Assembly: GCA_934167875.1 (NCBI GenBank)
Contig: CAKPMC010000003.1
Span: forward strand, 49,858 to 113,857
DNA: 64,000 nt
Source: an uncultured Bacilli bacterium
GTDB taxonomy: Bacteria; Bacillota_I; Bacilli_A; RF39; UBA660
Direction: 5' to 3'
Below are positions 1 to 8,375 of the stretch, in pieces. Under the pieces are notes generated by a model. It saw nothing but the letters and a program-made list of their open reading frames with translations, was not told the DNA's origin and searched no databases. The first letter of the stretch is position 1. Every line of letters begins with the position of its first letter. The position numbers and the translations under genes were made by a program.

Positions 1-222
1 AATTTCTATGTTTTTTATTTTAGCTTTACTAATCTTATTTTTTATTAATAGTAGTTGAAAGAAAGCAGCAACAAGTTCTAAGTTTTCAACAATGTATTCT
101 TCAGTAAATTTTAAATTTTTAGTATTAATAACATTGGTATTGTTTAAGTTTTCAGTATCTATATTATTAGTAATAGAAAATGAAATATATTCTTTATCTA
201 TTAAAACTAGTATTTTATTCAT
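1..222 (-). CDS. Partial unknown protein (5' end only)
   Basis: The frame starts with ATG at 222 and runs off the left edge without a stop, giving 74 codons. GGAGGT at 226-231 lies four bases upstream, so the start is well supported. The visible N-terminus begins MNKILVLIDKEY and is rich in Asn, Ile and Lys. It shows no signal peptide or motif I recognise. It could be the N-terminal domain of an actin-like ATPase fold or something quite different; the part seen is too short to decide. The next gene on this strand (start 1528) is separated from it by a terminator at 248-269, so this gene is probably transcribed from its own promoter. Confidence 0.6.
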   Translation of the reverse strand, partial: MNKILVLIDKEYISFSITNNIDTENLNNTNVINTKNLKFTEEYIVENLELVAAFFQLLLIKNKISKAKIKNIEI

Positions 223-247
223 ATTACCTCCATTAAGTATAAGATAG

Positions 248-269
248 AAAAAAAGCCTCATAAGAGGCT
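248..269 (-). terminator. Intrinsic terminator of the surface-protein gene
   Basis: On the minus strand AGCCTC-TTAT-GAGGCT is followed by a run of seven T. It lies just after the stop of the NPKTG protein gene. Confidence 0.85.
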
Positions 270-277
270 AAAGTTTA

Positions 278-1528
278 TTATGCTTGTGGAAATTTATTAA
301 ATTTTCTTATACTAACATATCCTAAAGTTCCAACAGCTATTATAGCTACTGTAATAATTCCATATTGAGTGAAATTACCAGTCTTAGGATTTTCAACTGT
401 TTCTTCTTTCTTATCTTCAGTAGTATTGAATGACTTAATACCATTTTTTATATCAAGTTTAAATGAATCAAATTTACCTGTATTGGAAGTAGAACAAATA
501 CCACCATAATCATCACTAGTACACACCATACATTCTCCATACTTATATTCAACCCCATCTTGATCTATAGTAAAGTTATCTTTACTATCCAAGAAATCAC
601 TAAGAGTATCAATGTTATAATTTTTTAATGAAGATAAAGCATATATAGCATTTAAAACATATTGATACTCAAGAGAATAGCATTCACTTTCTTGAGTAGA
701 TGGTTCATAAGTAACTATACCATCACAATATTTAAATTTAAAATTATACTCATCACTGTTTCCAGCATTAACAACAAATACAACTTCGTTACCAATTTGT
801 GAAACAGTAACAGTATCATCTTTTATTTCATTGTAATAATCACTGTTCAAATAAGCATCTAAAAAGTCAAACCAAATCATTTCATCTTCTGTAGGTGGTT
901 GAAGATCACCAATTCCAATTGAAGTATCATCTTGACCAGGTGTAGCATCACCCATACCACCTGTACTAGAATCATCAGATAATACAGCACCTTCTACATG
1001 ATCCTTTGAAATATTTATAACCGGTTTTACTGCAGCTTTTGAAGCTCTATCAGCAGTACCTGTCACACCAGTACCATCTAATTTAGTACTAATAGTCCAA
1101 ATCCAAGTTTCACCATTAATAAAAAATTCAGTAGAAGTCCAATAATTAGTTCTAGATAATGCATAAGCAGGGGTAGTAAAATCAAAACTTTCAGTAAAAC
1201 TAGTAGAATCTCCAAATATTAATTGCATTGTTGGAAGATAAACATCACTAGTATTAGTCCAAGCAGTTTTAAGACTATTTATTTTATTAATAGCATCTTC
1301 ATAATTCATTTTACCAAAATCAACACTACTATCAACAACATCCTTAGATAAAGCTACCAAGTCGCTTCCTGAATCACTAATTACGTAAAATTTGTATAAA
1401 TTAGTACCATCAACATTTACATTTATTTCATCGCCAGTATTATAAGTTTTGTAATTTTTAGCATCTACTATATTCATTCCTGAAAAAAGAACAAAAGCAG
1501 AAAGCATAATTGCCAACATCTTTTTCAT
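278..1528 (-). CDS. Secreted cell-wall-anchored protein with NPKTG sorting signal
   Basis: The 416-aa product has a signal peptide (MKKMLAIMLSAFVLFSG...). It ends with a sorting signal, NPKTG near residue 383, followed by a hydrophobic segment of about 20 residues and a basic tail. NPKTG-type signals are processed by sortases and link the protein to peptidoglycan. The central part contains YWTSTEF near residue 130 and KPVINIS near residue 168, a pattern seen in DUF6273-like or FISUMP-like extracellular domains. The C-terminal half carries paired Cys residues (YGECMVC). Ligand and function are unknown. The start is odd: the strong ribosome site AGAGGAGG lies about 35 bases upstream, followed by a small hairpin, and the ATG at 1528 has no good site of its own. 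Confidence 0.75.
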   Translation of the reverse strand: MKKMLAIMLSAFVLFSGMNIVDAKNYKTYNTGDEINVNVDGTNLYKFYVISDSGSDLVALSKDVVDSSVDFGKMNYEDAINKINSLKTAWTNTSDVYLPTMQLIFGDSTSFTESFDFTTPAYALSRTNYWTSTEFFINGETWIWTISTKLDGTGVTGTADRASKAAVKPVINISKDHVEGAVLSDDSSTGGMGDATPGQDDTSIGIGDLQPPTEDEMIWFDFLDAYLNSDYYNEIKDDTVTVSQIGNEVVFVVNAGNSDEYNFKFKYCDGIVTYEPSTQESECYSLEYQYVLNAIYALSSLKNYNIDTLSDFLDSKDNFTIDQDGVEYKYGECMVCTSDDYGGICSTSNTGKFDSFKLDIKNGIKSFNTTEDKKEETVENPKTGNFTQYGIITVAIIAVGTLGYVSIRKFNKFPQA

Positions 1529-1576
1529 AATATCATTTTTTAAACACTAGATAAACATCTAGTCAACTCCTCCTCT

Positions 1577-1582
1577 ATTATA
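1577..1582 (-). promoter_or_regulatory. Likely -10 box of the surface-protein gene
   Basis: TATAAT on the minus strand is followed at once by AGAGGAGGAG. No -35 at the ideal distance is convincing: TTGACT lies 24 bases upstream. Confidence 0.4.
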
Positions 1583-1645
1583 GATATTAACATTATCGAC
1601 AAATATAGTCAATATTTGCCAAGAAAAAAAGCAAGTTTTACAAAC

Positions 1646-2587
1646 TTACTTTACTATTTTCAAACTTTTAATTTCATCTTTAGATAAACCTGTAGCTTTA
1701 GAAATATCATCTATAGATATAGTACCTAGTTTTAACATTTTTTTAGCTATTTCTACTTTTTCTTGGTTAGCACCTAATTCAAGAGCTTTTTTACTAGCTT
1801 CTTTTATTTCACTTTTAATACACGTTCTTTTAATTCTATCCCACTCTTCATCTCTATCATAATATCTCTCTGGTAGTTGATCATCATAATTCATCTCTTC
1901 CACTATCCTTTCGATATCCATCCTTATCTTTTCATCTAGTGGTACACTTCTTATATCACTCTCAAATTTACTCTTATCTGTACACATCATTAATGCTGAT
2001 ATCCCACATAATATTTGATAATTTTCTGGATAATTAAATCTAGCTTCACTATACCATAATTTACTTAACTCTTCAATATTGATATGTATTATTTTTAACT
2101 TCTCTGTTAATATATGTCCATACTTATTTCTAAGTACATATTCATCTATCTTTTCTTTATTTATTGTATCTACATATTTTAAATTAAAATTATATTGAAT
2201 AGTCGTTTTTATATTAGTATAATCTTCACTTTCTTCTAATCCCATACCGAAAAAATTACTAGCAAAATAAATATTTCTTTCAATTATTTCTTGTTTAAAT
2301 GTTTTTCGATTATTCATCTCTAGATTAATCTTTAATGGTTCTTCTAAATCTACAATAAAGATAACATCTTTATCTGCTTTCTTATCTGTTACTCGTGATA
2401 ATTTTTGATTAGTATTTTTAAAAGCTATTTTTCCTTTTAATAACGAATATGGGATACCTGTTAAAACACTTATTAAATATGCTGTGATATTAGGATATTC
2501 TCTATTACCAAACACTGCCTTAAACATTTCATCATAACATATTGGTACCATTTTATTTGGATTGTTTATTAATTGTTTCTTATTCAA
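1646..2587 (-). CDS. Rpn-family PD-(D/E)XK nuclease / transposase-like protein
   Basis: The 313-aa protein belongs to the Rpn/YhgA or 'PD-(D/E)XK nuclease family transposase' group. These proteins are DNA endonucleases linked to recombination and, in some cases, phage defence. The N-terminal part has the typical entry DEMFKAVFG. It then has DKDVIFIVDLEEPLKINLEMNNR, which would supply the Asp and Glu of the nuclease core; Asn stands where Lys or Gln is usual after the Glu. The C-terminus has the helix pattern KALELGANQEKVEIAKKMLKLG...ISKATGLSKDEI, typical of this family. The start is a TTG at 2587, five bases after GGAGGTGG. A decayed fragment of a related gene lies at 8293-8338, so the family has been copied in this genome. 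Confidence 0.8.
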   Translation of the reverse strand: MNKKQLINNPNKMVPICYDEMFKAVFGNREYPNITAYLISVLTGIPYSLLKGKIAFKNTNQKLSRVTDKKADKDVIFIVDLEEPLKINLEMNNRKTFKQEIIERNIYFASNFFGMGLEESEDYTNIKTTIQYNFNLKYVDTINKEKIDEYVLRNKYGHILTEKLKIIHINIEELSKLWYSEARFNYPENYQILCGISALMMCTDKSKFESDIRSVPLDEKIRMDIERIVEEMNYDDQLPERYYDRDEEWDRIKRTCIKSEIKEASKKALELGANQEKVEIAKKMLKLGTISIDDISKATGLSKDEIKSLKIVK

Positions 2588-2663
2588 GAAAACCACCTCC
2601 AATTATATTATTTCTATTTTTTTAGAAATACCTATTTATTATTAAGTAAAATTACATAATAAA

Positions 2664-2690
2664 AGGATAATAACCATAAATTATTATCCT
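2664..2690 (-). terminator. Terminator after corA-like gene
   Basis: Ten-base inverted repeat (AGGATAATAA / TTATTATCCT) with a seven-base loop. It is followed on the minus strand by TTTTATT, close to the stop at 2723. Confidence 0.7.
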
Positions 2691-2722
2691 AAAATTAAAC
2701 CTTTTTCTTTCTAGACAGTAAA

Positions 2723-3664
2723 TTATAACATATCTTTTTTCTTTAATAACCATGCAACTAGTAATGACAAAACTATAGAAATCATAAGTAATATTATTAA
2801 AGCATATGGATGAGTAGCAATATCACCAAGTGGAACATTCATTCCCATAAAAGAAGCTACCATTGTAGGAATAGAAAAAACAATAGTAATAGCAGCTAAA
2901 AATTTCATCATATTATTCAAATTATTAGAAATAATAGTAGCATAAGAATCTGTCATACTAGTTATAATTTCACGATACAAATTAGCCATTTCAATACATC
3001 TCTCATTTTCTACTAGCGCATCTTCCAACAGTTCACGATCATCTTCATAAAAATCAATAATATTACCATTTAAAATTTTTTCTAATACTATTTCATTAGA
3101 TTTCAAAGAAGTACTAATATAAATAGGGCTTTTCTCAATACTTAACATATTAATTAAATCTTTATTATTTGTAGCCTTTAACATTTTATTTTCTTCTTTT
3201 TCTATTTCTTTATTAATATTTCTTAAATATTTTAAATATAAAGTAGCTGTACGATATAATATTTGAATAGTAAATCTACTCTTCTTTTGTGTAGAAAAAT
3301 TTTTAATGATACCAGATTTAAATGCTTTTAAAACTTCTGTTTCTTCGTTAGATACAGTAATAATATAATCATCTCTAACAAAAATAATTAATAATGGTAT
3401 AGCTTTTATAATCTTACTATTAACCTTAATAGGAGCATCAACAAAGATCATTTTAAGTCCTAAATCACTTCTCACATCAATCATTGGTTGTTCATCATCC
3501 TGAAGAATATTAGCAATAAAATTAAAATCAATTCCTATCATATTATTAAGATTATCAATATCATTTTGATCAGGTTTAATAATATTAATCCAAGATCCAA
3601 CTTTTAATTCTTTAATCTGCATAAGCTCCATCGTATTTTCATCTGTATTAAATATCTTTATCAT
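2723..3664 (-). CDS. corA: CorA-family divalent cation (Mg2+/Co2+) transporter
   Basis: The 313-aa protein has the CorA layout. It has a large cytoplasmic N-terminal domain, a long helix, and two C-terminal membrane segments with the GMN signature in SFMGMNVPLG near the start of the loop. The last residues, LLKKKDML, form the basic C-terminus that faces the cytoplasm. CorA pentamers take up Mg2+ with gating by intracellular Mg2+. The ATG at 3664 is chosen because AGAAGG lies seven bases upstream; another ATG six bases earlier sits on top of the ribosome site. It is transcribed alone and divergent from the dehydrogenase-like gene at 3822. No Mg2+ riboswitch is visible upstream. Confidence 0.9.
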   Translation of the reverse strand: MIKIFNTDENTMELMQIKELKVGSWINIIKPDQNDIDNLNNMIGIDFNFIANILQDDEQPMIDVRSDLGLKMIFVDAPIKVNSKIIKAIPLLIIFVRDDYIITVSNEETEVLKAFKSGIIKNFSTQKKSRFTIQILYRTATLYLKYLRNINKEIEKEENKMLKATNNKDLINMLSIEKSPIYISTSLKSNEIVLEKILNGNIIDFYEDDRELLEDALVENERCIEMANLYREIITSMTDSYATIISNNLNNMMKFLAAITIVFSIPTMVASFMGMNVPLGDIATHPYALIILLMISIVLSLLVAWLLKKKDML

Positions 3665-3821
3665 AATCATACCTTCTTTAACTTAATTATATATCATTCA
3701 AAGAAAAAATGATAAACTTTTTATTAAAATGTAAACAAGATAGTAAAGTAAAAATTTATTACTCAAAAATTCTTGAAACATTTATTTTTTTGTTCTAATC
3801 TTAAACTAAGGAGGCAGGTAC

Positions 3822-4907
3822 ATGGAAAGAAAAATAAAAGTATTTCAATATGGTTGTGGAAAAATGGCTCAATATACTATGAGGTATTGTCTTGAAAAAG
3901 GTGCTGAAATAGTAGGAGCTAGTGATATTAATCCAAATATTATAGGAAAAGATATCAATGAGATAATTAAAGATGGAAATAATGATAAAGGGGTCAAAAT
4001 TTCGCCAAAAGAAGATACAGAATATTTATTATCTTCTTTAAAACCGGATATATGTATAATTACTACTATGAGTCTTTTAAATGATTGTAGTGAAATTCTT
4101 TTGCTTTGTGCATCACTTGGTATCAATGCCATCACTACTTGTGAAGAAGCTTTTTATTCTAAAAATTCCAATCCAACTTTATATAATAAGATTGATGAAT
4201 TAGCCAAAAAGAATAACTGTACTATTGCAGGTAGTGGATATCAAGATATATATTGGGGTGAATTAGTAAGTGCACTTGCCGCCTCTACCCATAATATCAC
4301 TAAGATTAAAGGAGAATCCTGGTACAATGTTGAAGATTATGGTATAGCTCTAGCCAAAGCTCATGGAGCTGGATTAACTATGGAAGAGTTTGATAAAGAA
4401 GTTGCTGTAGTTGATAACATATCCGAAGAGGAAAGACAAAAATTAATTAATAATGGTACATTCTTACCTAGTTATATGTGGAATGTAAATGGTTGGTTAG
4501 CTTCAAAATTAAACTTAACTATCATTAGTCAAACTCAAAAATGTATACCAGAAACATATAATGAAGATATTCATTCTAATACTCTAAATATGAATATTAA
4601 ACAAGGTACAGCTACAGGAATGAGTGCTATTGTAACTACCGAAACTAAAGAAGGAATTACTTTAGAAACAAAATGTGTTGGTAAAGTTTATGCACCTAGT
4701 GAATTTGATAAAAATGAATGGACTATTATTGGTGAACCTAATACAACTTTAGTAATTAATAGACCTTCAACTGTAGAATTAACTTGTGCTACTATTGTAA
4801 ATAGAATACCTGATGTAATTAATGCTAAAGCTGGTTTCATATCTACTGATAAAATGGATGAATTAATATATAGAACTAAACCATTAAATGAATATATTAA
4901 TAATTAA
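3822..4907 (+). CDS. 2,4-diaminopentanoate dehydrogenase / DapB-like NAD(P)-dependent amine dehydrogenase
   Basis: The 361-aa product starts with a Rossmann motif (VFQYGCGKMAQYTMRYC). It resembles the dihydrodipicolinate-reductase-like proteins that include 2,4-diaminopentanoate dehydrogenase (Ord) of clostridial ornithine degradation. Other supporting parts are the second Rossmann strand PDICIITT and GSGYQDIYWGELV around the hinge. AAGGAGG at 3808-3814 gives a seven-base spacing to the ATG. No other ornithine-degradation gene is nearby, so the substrate cannot be assigned from context. It is the only plus-strand gene in the first 12 kb and is flanked by minus-strand genes. Confidence 0.7.
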   Translation: MERKIKVFQYGCGKMAQYTMRYCLEKGAEIVGASDINPNIIGKDINEIIKDGNNDKGVKISPKEDTEYLLSSLKPDICIITTMSLLNDCSEILLLCASLGINAITTCEEAFYSKNSNPTLYNKIDELAKKNNCTIAGSGYQDIYWGELVSALAASTHNITKIKGESWYNVEDYGIALAKAHGAGLTMEEFDKEVAVVDNISEEERQKLINNGTFLPSYMWNVNGWLASKLNLTIISQTQKCIPETYNEDIHSNTLNMNIKQGTATGMSAIVTTETKEGITLETKCVGKVYAPSEFDKNEWTIIGEPNTTLVINRPSTVELTCATIVNRIPDVINAKAGFISTDKMDELIYRTKPLNEYINN

Positions 4908-4916
4908 GACAAATTA

Positions 4917-4941
4917 AAAGCTTTCAAACGAAAGCTTTTTT
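4917..4941. terminator. Terminator between convergent genes
   Basis: AAAGCTTTC-AAAC-GAAAGCTTT followed by T on the plus strand. The minus-strand metallopeptidase gene stops inside its right arm (stop at 4940), so the hairpin can serve both directions. Confidence 0.8.
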
Positions 4942-5974
4942 AAATGGTTTTTTGTTTGTTTTTAAAGTTTTTTGATAATAATAATATTTCTTCTTTAGAG
5001 TATCCAAAAGAGCTATAATCTGGCAGATTATCATTATTAAAATTATATTGAGCTATTTCTATCATTTTATTAGATGTTTTTACTGGATCATCTAAATATT
5101 CTAAATATAATCCATAACCAACTACCATAGCTTCAAGCAATAAGAAATCACTTGTAAATGATATAGATTGATTAATATTACCAAAATTAGCATTTAATAA
5201 ATGAGATCTATTAGAAAGACTAGTTATTATAACTTTTTTTAAATAATTACCAATATTAGCAAGAGTACTATCTTGCTTTATTAAATAATCAGTAAATAAA
5301 AGTTCAATAGTAGTAGTCCCAATCTCTTTACTTTCATTAACAAAAGAATAAACAGAATCTCTGTTCAACTTAAAACACACACTATGATACACTTCATGAG
5401 CCAAAGTCAAAAAGTCAACATCTGTATTACTACGAAAAACATAACAGTAAGTATCACCAAAATAAGGATCAGCATAATTTTTACCATATATATTAGTAAA
5501 TAATACAGCTCTATTCATCATATATATATTATGAGAACCAATTATTTCTAATGCATAGTCCCTAATTTTACCAGTAAAAGTTTCATTATAGAAATCTCTA
5601 GTTAACTTTATAAGTTCATTATCATTATAAGTTAAAGTACTAGGTATATCAAAAAAATATGGTGTAGCTAAATTTGATAATAATTGGTGTACATAATCTA
5701 CATCAAGTTTTTTATCAAGATAATTACTATTTACATCTATTTTAGATAAGTAAGGTACACTTCTATTAAGCATTATACTTTGTTTGAATAAACTTAGTGA
5801 CATTTTTTCTAAAAAAATAGAAAGATTAGATAAATGATATTCCATTTCTAAATAATTTTGTAATGAACATGAGATAGCTCTAATTTCTTTAGCATCTGTA
5901 GTAACAGCTAATCGTTTTTGAAGATATTTTTTTCTTTTTTGAATATCATATAATATTTTAGATTCATTTCTCAT
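4940..5974 (-). CDS. Short M3-like zinc metallopeptidase
   Basis: The 344-aa protein carries HEVYH at residues 193-197, an HExxH zinc site. Downstream NESKEIGTTTIELLF can supply the third Glu ligand. The C-terminal region (GYGLYLEYLDDP...MIEIAQYNFNNDNLPDYSSFGY) resembles the end of oligoendopeptidase F. Family M3 enzymes are usually about 600 residues, so this is a reduced form that has lost much of the N-terminal helical domain. No signal peptide is present, so a cytoplasmic peptidase is likely. The start at 5974 follows GGTGATATT; an earlier in-frame start has no ribosome site. It lies next to the yetF-like gene on the same strand with a 37-bp gap. Confidence 0.7.
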   Translation of the reverse strand: MRNESKILYDIQKRKKYLQKRLAVTTDAKEIRAISCSLQNYLEMEYHLSNLSIFLEKMSLSLFKQSIMLNRSVPYLSKIDVNSNYLDKKLDVDYVHQLLSNLATPYFFDIPSTLTYNDNELIKLTRDFYNETFTGKIRDYALEIIGSHNIYMMNRAVLFTNIYGKNYADPYFGDTYCYVFRSNTDVDFLTLAHEVYHSVCFKLNRDSVYSFVNESKEIGTTTIELLFTDYLIKQDSTLANIGNYLKKVIITSLSNRSHLLNANFGNINQSISFTSDFLLLEAMVVGYGLYLEYLDDPVKTSNKMIEIAQYNFNNDNLPDYSSFGYSKEEILLLSKNFKNKQKTI

Positions 5975-6011
5975 AATATCACCACAACAACTATAACATA
6001 AAACTACACTC

Positions 6012-6719
6012 TTAATCAAAGATTTTTACATCACCATCATTATTCTTAATATAAACCGTAAACTGCTCTTTATTATCACATATCACAAGTAATAAATTAC
6101 TAATATCGTTATATCCCATTTTATCAAGTCTTTTAATTACCCATTCTCTAGTCTTTCCAATATATTTTATATTTTCATCCATTAAATTTCCATCAATAAC
6201 TAAATTACTACACAAACCATTATTAGCTACTTTAAGTTTCATATCATTGGGTGTAACAGGTAAATATTTTGCCTTAGGTAGAAAACTAACTTTACCACTT
6301 GGTTCTAATATCGAATATGATATCTGACTCAAATCATAATAACCATTTTCACGTGCTATTTGTAGTAAATCATTAATATCAAGTCTACTCTTTTTTAAAT
6401 TATTATAGTTAAGATTACCATTATTTATTAAAATAAGTGGAGTACCAGTAAAAAATCTCCTAGCAACAATGCTTTTTGTAGTTAAAAAAGAAATAAAAGT
6501 AGCAATCCCACCATAAATAACTATTGCTAGTATTCCATCCAAATAATTAATAGAATCATCAACTGAAAAACTAGCAGCTATTGAACCAATACTAATACCA
6601 ATAATATAGTCAAATAAATTTAATTGACTTATTTGTTTTTTACCCATTAATTCTGTAATTAGAAATAATACTACTAATGACAAAACACTTCTTAGTATTA
6701 AATCACCAATATTCATCAT
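6012..6719 (-). CDS. YetF/YcaP-type DUF421 membrane protein
   Basis: The 235-aa protein has three N-terminal membrane segments in the first 80 residues, including LFDYIIGISIGSIAA, a hallmark of DUF421. A cytoplasmic YetF-like domain follows (PLILINNGNLNYNNLKKSRLDINDLLQIARENGYYDLSQI). In Bacilli these proteins include YetF, YkjA and the spore-germination-related YlaA/YhaN types; the biochemical role is not settled. The start at 6719 follows GGTGATATT, and two Met codons are adjacent there. It probably shares a transcript with the metallopeptidase gene downstream. Confidence 0.8.
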   Translation of the reverse strand: MMNIGDLILRSVLSLVVLFLITELMGKKQISQLNLFDYIIGISIGSIAASFSVDDSINYLDGILAIVIYGGIATFISFLTTKSIVARRFFTGTPLILINNGNLNYNNLKKSRLDINDLLQIARENGYYDLSQISYSILEPSGKVSFLPKAKYLPVTPNDMKLKVANNGLCSNLVIDGNLMDENIKYIGKTREWVIKRLDKMGYNDISNLLLVICDNKEQFTVYIKNNDGDVKIFD

Positions 6720-6778
6720 AATATCACCAATAATAGTATGGATAAATAATATTTTTGTATACAAAAAGCAGTAATTAC

Positions 6779-8242
6779 TTACTGCATATTTTCAAAATTT
6801 GGATGTTTAGGAAGTCCTGGCATAGTAATTATATTATCAAGTAATACTATTATCATTTCACTTCCTGTTTGAATAATTATATTTTTAACATTAACCCTAT
6901 CTAAATCTTCAGGATAAGCATACTGCGTTTTAGCAATACAAACAGGGTAATGATTAAGTTTAAGAGAATCTATTAAATCCATTTTTGAAGTAGCTTCAGG
7001 ACTGAAATCGATATTTGGTACATTATAAACATCTTGAATAATAGTAGCAATTTTTTCTTCAACTGGTGCCTGATTATCGTATAAATAAGTAAAACTATTA
7101 TCACTACTTAAACCAACTTCTGTAATATACTTAGCTAGTTCAATACTACCACTACTTCCTTCTTCATAAGAGTTAGTAATTATAGCTTCTACTCCTAAAT
7201 CATGGCAGTATGCCTTAATTTTATCAAGTTCTTCTGCTTTATCTTCTTTAAATTGATTTATAGCTACACAAAAAGGTACTTTAAATTGCTTTAAATTATC
7301 AATGTGAAGTTTTAAATTATTATATCCACTATATTGTAAAGCTCTATTAGTAACAACTAACACTACATAATTAGGAATAATATTATCATTACGACATACT
7401 ATATCAAAGAATTTTTCGCTACCTAAATCACTACCAAATCCAGCTTCAGTAACAACATAATCAGCTAAAGATAAACCCAAATTAATAGAATTAATACTAC
7501 TACATCCATGAGCTATATTAGCAAAAGGACCACCATGTATTAAAACTGGATTTTCCTCTAATGTCTGAACTAAATTTGGATAAAATGCCTGTTTTAATAA
7601 TAAAGCCATTGCTCCATCTACTTTAAAATCCTTTGCATATATTGGCTTACCATCTTTACTAAAGCAACATAATATATTACCTAATCTTCTTCTTAAATCA
7701 TCATAATCTTTAGCTAAACAAAATATAGCCATTACTTCACTAGCTGCCGTAATATTAAAATTTTTACGTAAACTCCTGTCATTAACATCTAAACAACGTT
7801 TAAAACAAATACTATCCTCATCAATATTTAACTCATTTCCCTGATAAATATGATTATCTATTGCAGCCGCAAGCAAGTTATTAGCAGCCGTAATAGCATG
7901 AAAATCACCAGTAAAATGTAAATCTATCTCTTGACTAGGAACAACGCTGGCTTTACCACCACCTGTTGCTCCACCTTTCATACCAAAAACAGGTCCAAGT
8001 GAAGGTTCACGTAATACAGCTACTGACTTCTTACCAATTTTACATAAAGCATCATCAAGTCCAATACTAACAGTAGTTTTTCCTTCACCATAAGGAGTTG
8101 GATTTATAGCTGTAACTAAAATTAATTTTGAATTAGTATTAGGACTATAATTCTTATTAACTTTAGCCATATAATTGCCATAACAGAATAAATCATCTTG
8201 ATTTAAATCTAATTTTTTAGCTACTTCAACAATATTCTTCAT
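6779..8242 (-). CDS. fhs: Formate--tetrahydrofolate ligase (compact form)
   Basis: The enzyme makes 10-formyl-THF from formate, THF and ATP. The P-loop TPYGEGKT is at residues 49-56. The strongly conserved stretches LREPSLGPVFGMKGGATGGG, HFTGDFHAIT and VLIHGGPFANIAHG are all present, as is TMPGLPKHP at the C-terminus. At 487 aa it is about 70 residues shorter than usual. It lacks the final glycine/Leu-Phe tail and has shortened loops in the middle and C-terminal thirds. The ATP and substrate-binding motifs look intact, so activity is likely. GAGGTGAC is upstream of the start at 8242. No folD or glyA is adjacent. Confidence 0.92.
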   Translation of the reverse strand: MKNIVEVAKKLDLNQDDLFCYGNYMAKVNKNYSPNTNSKLILVTAINPTPYGEGKTTVSIGLDDALCKIGKKSVAVLREPSLGPVFGMKGGATGGGKASVVPSQEIDLHFTGDFHAITAANNLLAAAIDNHIYQGNELNIDEDSICFKRCLDVNDRSLRKNFNITAASEVMAIFCLAKDYDDLRRRLGNILCCFSKDGKPIYAKDFKVDGAMALLLKQAFYPNLVQTLEENPVLIHGGPFANIAHGCSSINSINLGLSLADYVVTEAGFGSDLGSEKFFDIVCRNDNIIPNYVVLVVTNRALQYSGYNNLKLHIDNLKQFKVPFCVAINQFKEDKAEELDKIKAYCHDLGVEAIITNSYEEGSSGSIELAKYITEVGLSSDNSFTYLYDNQAPVEEKIATIIQDVYNVPNIDFSPEATSKMDLIDSLKLNHYPVCIAKTQYAYPEDLDRVNVKNIIIQTGSEMIIVLLDNIITMPGLPKHPNFENMQ

Positions 8243-8292
8243 ATAGTCACCTCATTCAATAATATATATACACATTATAAATTACTTATAAC

Positions 8293-8338
8293 TAAATCTA
8301 GCTTCACTATACCATAATTCAATTAACTATTCAATATA
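8293..8338 (-). pseudogene. Fossil fragment of an Rpn-family nuclease gene
   Basis: This stretch matches 2035-2080 inside the Rpn-type gene, with a 26-base identical core and more scattered matches. On the minus strand it reads I-E-stop-LIELWYSEARF, against EELSKLWYSEARFN in the intact protein. The premature stop and the lack of any surrounding open frame mark it as a decayed relic. Confidence 0.75.
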
Positions 8339-8340
8339 AA

Positions 8341-8371
8341 AACCCCGTTTCCTTAATAAAGAAACGAGGTT
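8341..8371 (-). terminator. Terminator after clpB
   Basis: Eleven-base arms (AACCTCGTTTC / GAAACGGGGTT on the minus strand, one mismatch) followed by TTTT, directly after the clpB stop at 8376. Confidence 0.85.
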
Positions 8372-8375
8372 AATT

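Noticed and set aside
3773..3801. Promoter TTGAAA-17-TAATCT for the dehydrogenase-like gene
   Set aside because: The -10 matches at only three positions and would leave almost no room before the ribosome site.
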